Positions 6,583 through 9,152 of a stretch of DNA of 9,152 nucleotides are shown piece by piece (position 1 is the first letter of the stretch; every line of letters begins with the position of its first letter). The translations under genes and the position numbers were made by a program. The notes under the pieces are model-generated. The model worked only from the letters and a program-made list of their open reading frames with translations. It did no database searches and had not been told where the DNA came from. This stretch comes from Anthropogastromicrobium sp963626545 (GTDB lineage Bacteria; Bacillota; Clostridia; Lachnospirales; Lachnospiraceae): positions 1 to 9,152 of the forward strand of contig CAVFYJ010000117.1 of assembly GCA_963626545.1 (NCBI GenBank). Direction: 5' to 3'.

Positions 6583-7843
6583 TTATTCTTGATTTGCTTT
6601 GCAGAGCCGTGCAATCGTGCTGATCAGCTTTTCGATCTGAAGCGGCTTTGTCAAATGTGTGAGGTGCACTGTCTATAAACAAATCAAGTGCTTCTTTTCC
6701 GTTGCTGACAGTCGTAACCTCTGCCCCAGCATCGCTAAGCAACATCTGTGCAATTTCTGCGTTTAACTCATTGTCCTCGACAAGCAGTAAATGCAGTCCC
6801 TCAATAGTGGTATTTTCCGCTGCCGTCTCTGCTTCTATTTTTGATTTTTCTGATGGAATCTCTGGCTCATTTGCTATCTTAAATGGAATCGTAATCACAA
6901 ATGTTGAGCCTATCCCCTCTTTACTGGTAATCTCAATCGTTCCATCCATCTTATCAAGCAGGTTCTTTACAATCGTCATACCAAGTCCTGTTCCCATATA
7001 CACACTTCTCGCGTCAGAGCACTCCTGCACAAACGGATCAAAGATATGCTTTAAGAACTCCTCACTCATGCCAATTCCCGTATCACGGATTGTCCAACGG
7101 TATGTAACCATCTCGTTTTGTGTTCCAAGACATTCTATTGATGTGGAAATGCTTCCGTTTTCTTTGTTATATTTGATACAGTTTCCATAAATGTTTAGAA
7201 AAATCTGACGCAAATGCAATGGGCTTCTGTACACCCATAAAATGGGACATTCCATGTGATCTGCCTGAAATGTGATTCCTTTTTCGATCGCACGCTCTTC
7301 AATGATCGTCCACACCTCTTTGGATAACGTTGCCAGACAAAATGGCTCATCGATCAGCGTTGTCTCATCGTCCTCAAGCTTACTCATCTGCAGCACATCG
7401 TTAATCAGCGAAAGCAAATGCTGTGCTGATACCATGATTTTTTTATGATTTGCTTCAATCAGCTCACGATCATCGAAATGAGCCTCGTTGATCTTTAACA
7501 GCCCCACAATGCCATTTAACGGTGTTCGGATATCATGACTCATACGTGACAGAAAACGAGTCTTCGCCTCATTTGTCTGACGCAGCTGTTGATTCTTGCA
7601 CCTCATCTGAACGGAATACACGACCATTAGCAATGCCGCAACGACTAATGCCATGACTGTGCCGATTGCCACACTAACTTGCACTGGATGATGCGTAATA
7701 TAACGACTGATTGTCTGACTTTCGTCGTGCTTATTTCCAATATCCAGATACGCAGTCTTTGCCAGAATTGAAAGGTTACTCCAACCGAAAGCGAAAATCC
7801 ATTCATTGCCTGAATCAGAGCACCCTTTGCCTGTCCGTCCCTG
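6583..7843 (-). pseudogene. Hybrid sensor histidine kinase remnant (kinase and broken receiver)
   Basis: The left-reading frame open from 7843 holds the end of a periplasmic sensor, a membrane helix (about 7680-7610), the H-box RMSHDIRTPLNG with the phosphoacceptor histidine, the N-box (NIYGNCIKYN), G1 DTGIG and G2 GTGLG, so the HisKA and ATPase core looks intact. A receiver domain starts with LLVEDNELN, but after ...PHTFD (codon at 6652-6650) the homology stops. The conserved receiver end, HLTKPLQIEKL to a TAA at 6583, continues in another frame from 6657. The middle of the receiver, including its phosphoacceptor aspartate, is missing, about 50-60 residues by family comparison. Read straight on, the frame runs to a chance stop at 6518, through the terminator. 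The nearest start, GTG at 7684, would give a protein of 388 residues with no sensor. One ancestral gene with the fragment at 7815-8084. Confidence 0.85.
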
Positions 7844-8084
7844 CTATGCCGTCATCGCTCGGGTAGGTAACATACTCCATCTCCCAACCAGTGTACTCTG
7901 AAATCTTCTCCAAGTAGTCGTAGTTGTAACCGAAAACTCGACCATTATGATCAATTGAGCTCATTCCGGCCTGCTCTGGAAACGCGACACGGACGATGCG
8001 CCTTTCGCTTGCATTGACACTTGGATTTTCCTGTGCGGCTGTCAAATTGGCAGCGGTGCCGGGCAAAATAAGAGCCAGTATCAT
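7815..8084 (-). pseudogene. Sensor (SBP-like) N-terminal fragment of the hybrid kinase
   Basis: Encodes a hydrophobic leader (MILALILPGTAA) then the first ~65 residues of a periplasmic solute-binding domain of the BvgS type: ...VRVAFPEQAGMSSIDHNG, a GYNYDYLEKISEYTGW segment and ...MEYVTYPSDDG. Homology ends there and a stop follows at 7817-7815. The rest of the domain is missing. Between about 7850 and 7760 two other frames each read sensibly for part of the way (GALIQAMNGFSLSVGVT in one, NLSILAKTAYLDIGNK in the kinase frame), so more than one lesion lies here. The coding frame extends above 8084 as K-N-T-S-R-K-I-K-N-L-L-L-I-T, a proper positively charged signal-peptide start, but it has no start codon of its own (see the finding at 8121-8156). 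It belongs with the kinase remnant at 6583-7843. Confidence 0.8.
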
Positions 8085-8120
8085 TGTGATAAGCAGAAGA
8101 TTCTTTATTTTTCTGCTTGT

Positions 8121-8156
8121 GTTTTTATATACGTTTTTATGTACGTTTTTTCATTT
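8121..8156. repeat. 12-bp tandem repeats at the start of the kinase remnant
   Basis: GTTTTTATATAC (8121-8132) and GTTTTTATGTAC (8133-8144) differ at one base; GTTTTTTCATTT (8145-8156) is a third, diverged unit. Reading leftward the units are four codons long (Val-His/Tyr-Lys-Asn) and fill the space between the reductase gene and the broken signal peptide. Confidence 0.6.
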
Positions 8157-9083
8157 TTATTTCAAGTACTTTTGGCACTCCTTCTCAAGCTCCTGCCATA
8201 CCGGATACTCCGCACCCTGCTCATCAAAGAACTGTTTCAGATCTCGATTCAGTGCGCTCATTTCGTCAATCGCATTCATGGCATGATCAGAAGCACAAAT
8301 CTTTCCAAGACCGGTAGCACACATGAGTCGGAAAAACCTCAAACAAGTCTTTCGATACGCATCTCCTTCAAACTCCTTGTCAGCCGCTGGTAAGATCTCA
8401 TGTCCAGCGTTCTTTATCGCCCGGTAAGCTTCAATATTCGCATCAATCATTCGGCTCAGGTATGGTATGTTGCCCTTTAATTTTTTCAAATTGCCATCTG
8501 TTTTGTAGCAGGCAAACGCAACTGGCATAACAAATGCAGCGTGGCAAAGAAGATAATCCTCCATATTGGGCTCATAGGCTACTTTGTATTTTGTACCCTT
8601 GAAAATCTGACTGATCAGCTTCTTATTTGAAGGCGCCCCCACAAGAGGACCAATCGTAATTTTTTTTAAATCAACGGATGCTACTCGATCACTCTCCCGA
8701 TGTCCCGCCGAACTTGCAAAAGCAAAAAGGGCATTCTTATTCGGCAGCAAAGCGGCAAGCTCTTTTGCGCGCACATTATTACCAACAAACACAATATTCT
8801 TTGTTTTGTTTGCCTTCAAGTCTTCTAGAATTGAATCAATTTGTGTGTAACGCACAACGACGAAAATCACATCGTATGTATCATCGGACGTAAGCTTTGT
8901 CACAACTGGAATATGACTGACCGATACGCGTGGAGAAAACTTATCCTTGATTCGCAGTCCGTTCTTTTGAATCTCCTCTGCCCAGCTTCCTCGCGCAAGC
9001 AATGTTACATCTTTTCCTGCCCGGAACAAATTTCTTGCCAGATTGCAGCCGAGTACACCTGCACCGAATACTAAAATTTTCAT
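8157..9083 (-). CDS. Ketopantoate reductase-like protein, catalytic residues altered
   Basis: A 308-residue protein with a Rossmann NADP-binding start (GAGVLG at 7-12, preceded by MKILVF) and the two-domain layout of the ketopantoate reductase (PanE/ApbA) family. The family's usual Lys in the TxKA region is replaced by Arg (VVVRYTQ, R78), QNG by GNN (101-103), and the segment that normally carries the catalytic Lys and an Asn reads EDYLLCHAAF (175-184), so Tyr177 and His181 seem to stand in their place. The C-terminal Glu (E274, in DEMSALN) is kept. It is probably not a true PanE; an oxidoreductase with another substrate or a non-catalytic role is possible. I start at the ATG at 9083, with AGGAGG (9096-9091) 7 bases upstream, not at 9131 inside a hairpin. 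It precedes the decayed kinase on the same strand with no terminator between. Confidence 0.85.
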   Translation of the reverse strand: MKILVFGAGVLGCNLARNLFRAGKDVTLLARGSWAEEIQKNGLRIKDKFSPRVSVSHIPVVTKLTSDDTYDVIFVVVRYTQIDSILEDLKANKTKNIVFVGNNVRAKELAALLPNKNALFAFASSAGHRESDRVASVDLKKITIGPLVGAPSNKKLISQIFKGTKYKVAYEPNMEDYLLCHAAFVMPVAFACYKTDGNLKKLKGNIPYLSRMIDANIEAYRAIKNAGHEILPAADKEFEGDAYRKTCLRFFRLMCATGLGKICASDHAMNAIDEMSALNRDLKQFFDEQGAEYPVWQELEKECQKYLK

Positions 9084-9107
9084 AATCACGCCTCCTGTGG
9101 TCAATAA

Positions 9108-9128
9108 CTCGGTCATAGAATGGCCGAG
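9108..9128. repeat. Intergenic palindromic hairpin, copy 2
   Basis: The arms CTCGGTCAT and ATGGCCGAG are the same as at 9-29; only the loop differs (AGA in place of TGA). It lies in the leader region before the reductase gene, 12 bp upstream of that gene's ribosome binding site. Confidence 0.5.
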
Positions 9129-9151
9129 CATGCAAAGTTTTCCTTGAATGC
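9128..9151. repeat. Second hairpin directly next to copy 2
   Basis: GCAT and ATGC, then CAAAG and CCTTG (one G-T), form a 9-bp stem with one mismatch around TTTT. It shares one base with the previous hairpin, so the two make a double palindrome. The window ends here. Confidence 0.45.
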
Positions 9152-9152
9152 C

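Noticed and set aside
6518..6657. C-terminal extension of the kinase frame to the stop at 6518
   Set aside because: It runs through the hpf terminator in a frame unlike any receiver, while the true receiver end reads in another frame to 6583.
9084..9131. Longer start of the reductase-like gene at 9131
   Set aside because: The added 16 residues come from a palindromic repeat, and AGGAGG precedes the ATG at 9083.
1..9152. CRISPR array, tRNA, rRNA, riboswitch or transposase
   Set aside because: No spaced repeats, cloverleaf, T-box-like leader or recombinase motif was seen on either strand.

Overview
The window looks like chromosomal DNA of an anaerobic Firmicute, most likely a clostridium of the Lachnospiraceae type. 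The grounds are the secA-prfB pair next to a long-form hibernation factor, AGGAGG ribosome binding sites, sigma-A type promoters, a short-tailed SecA with a zinc-binding end, and a BvgS-like hybrid kinase of a kind common in gut clostridia. The species cannot be fixed from the sequence alone.

Layout, left to right. An intergenic hairpin (9-29) is followed by a leftward gene for a small DUF2752 membrane protein (82-528). Next come leftward genes for homoserine dehydrogenase (hom, 611-1816), peptide release factor 2 (prfB, 1909-3042, no programmed frameshift) and the preprotein translocase ATPase (secA, 3167-5743). A 236-bp divergent promoter region separates secA from the rightward gene for the long ribosome hibernation factor (hpf, 5980-6516), which ends at a strong intrinsic terminator (6539-6570). 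Beyond it, leftward, lie the remains of one hybrid sensor histidine kinase gene (about 6583-8154), broken into pieces in all three reading frames, and upstream of that an intact gene for a ketopantoate reductase-like protein (8157-9083). A hairpin nearly identical to the one at 9-29 recurs at 9108-9128.

The central block is housekeeping: protein export (SecA), translation termination (RF2), ribosome hibernation (HPF) and a branch-point step to threonine and methionine (Hom). Its interest is regulatory. The hpf and secA promoters stand back to back with their -35 boxes 7 bp apart, and all three promoters I could place (hpf, secA, prfB) are followed within a few bases by a stem-loop that would lie at or near the 5' end of the mRNA. 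The right-hand block is accessory DNA in decay. The kinase has lost most of its sensor and the phosphoacceptor half of its receiver domain, and its neighbour is a reductase-fold protein that appears to lack the family's catalytic lysine. I see no CRISPR array, tRNA, rRNA, transposase or phage gene, and no clear sign of a wholly new system.
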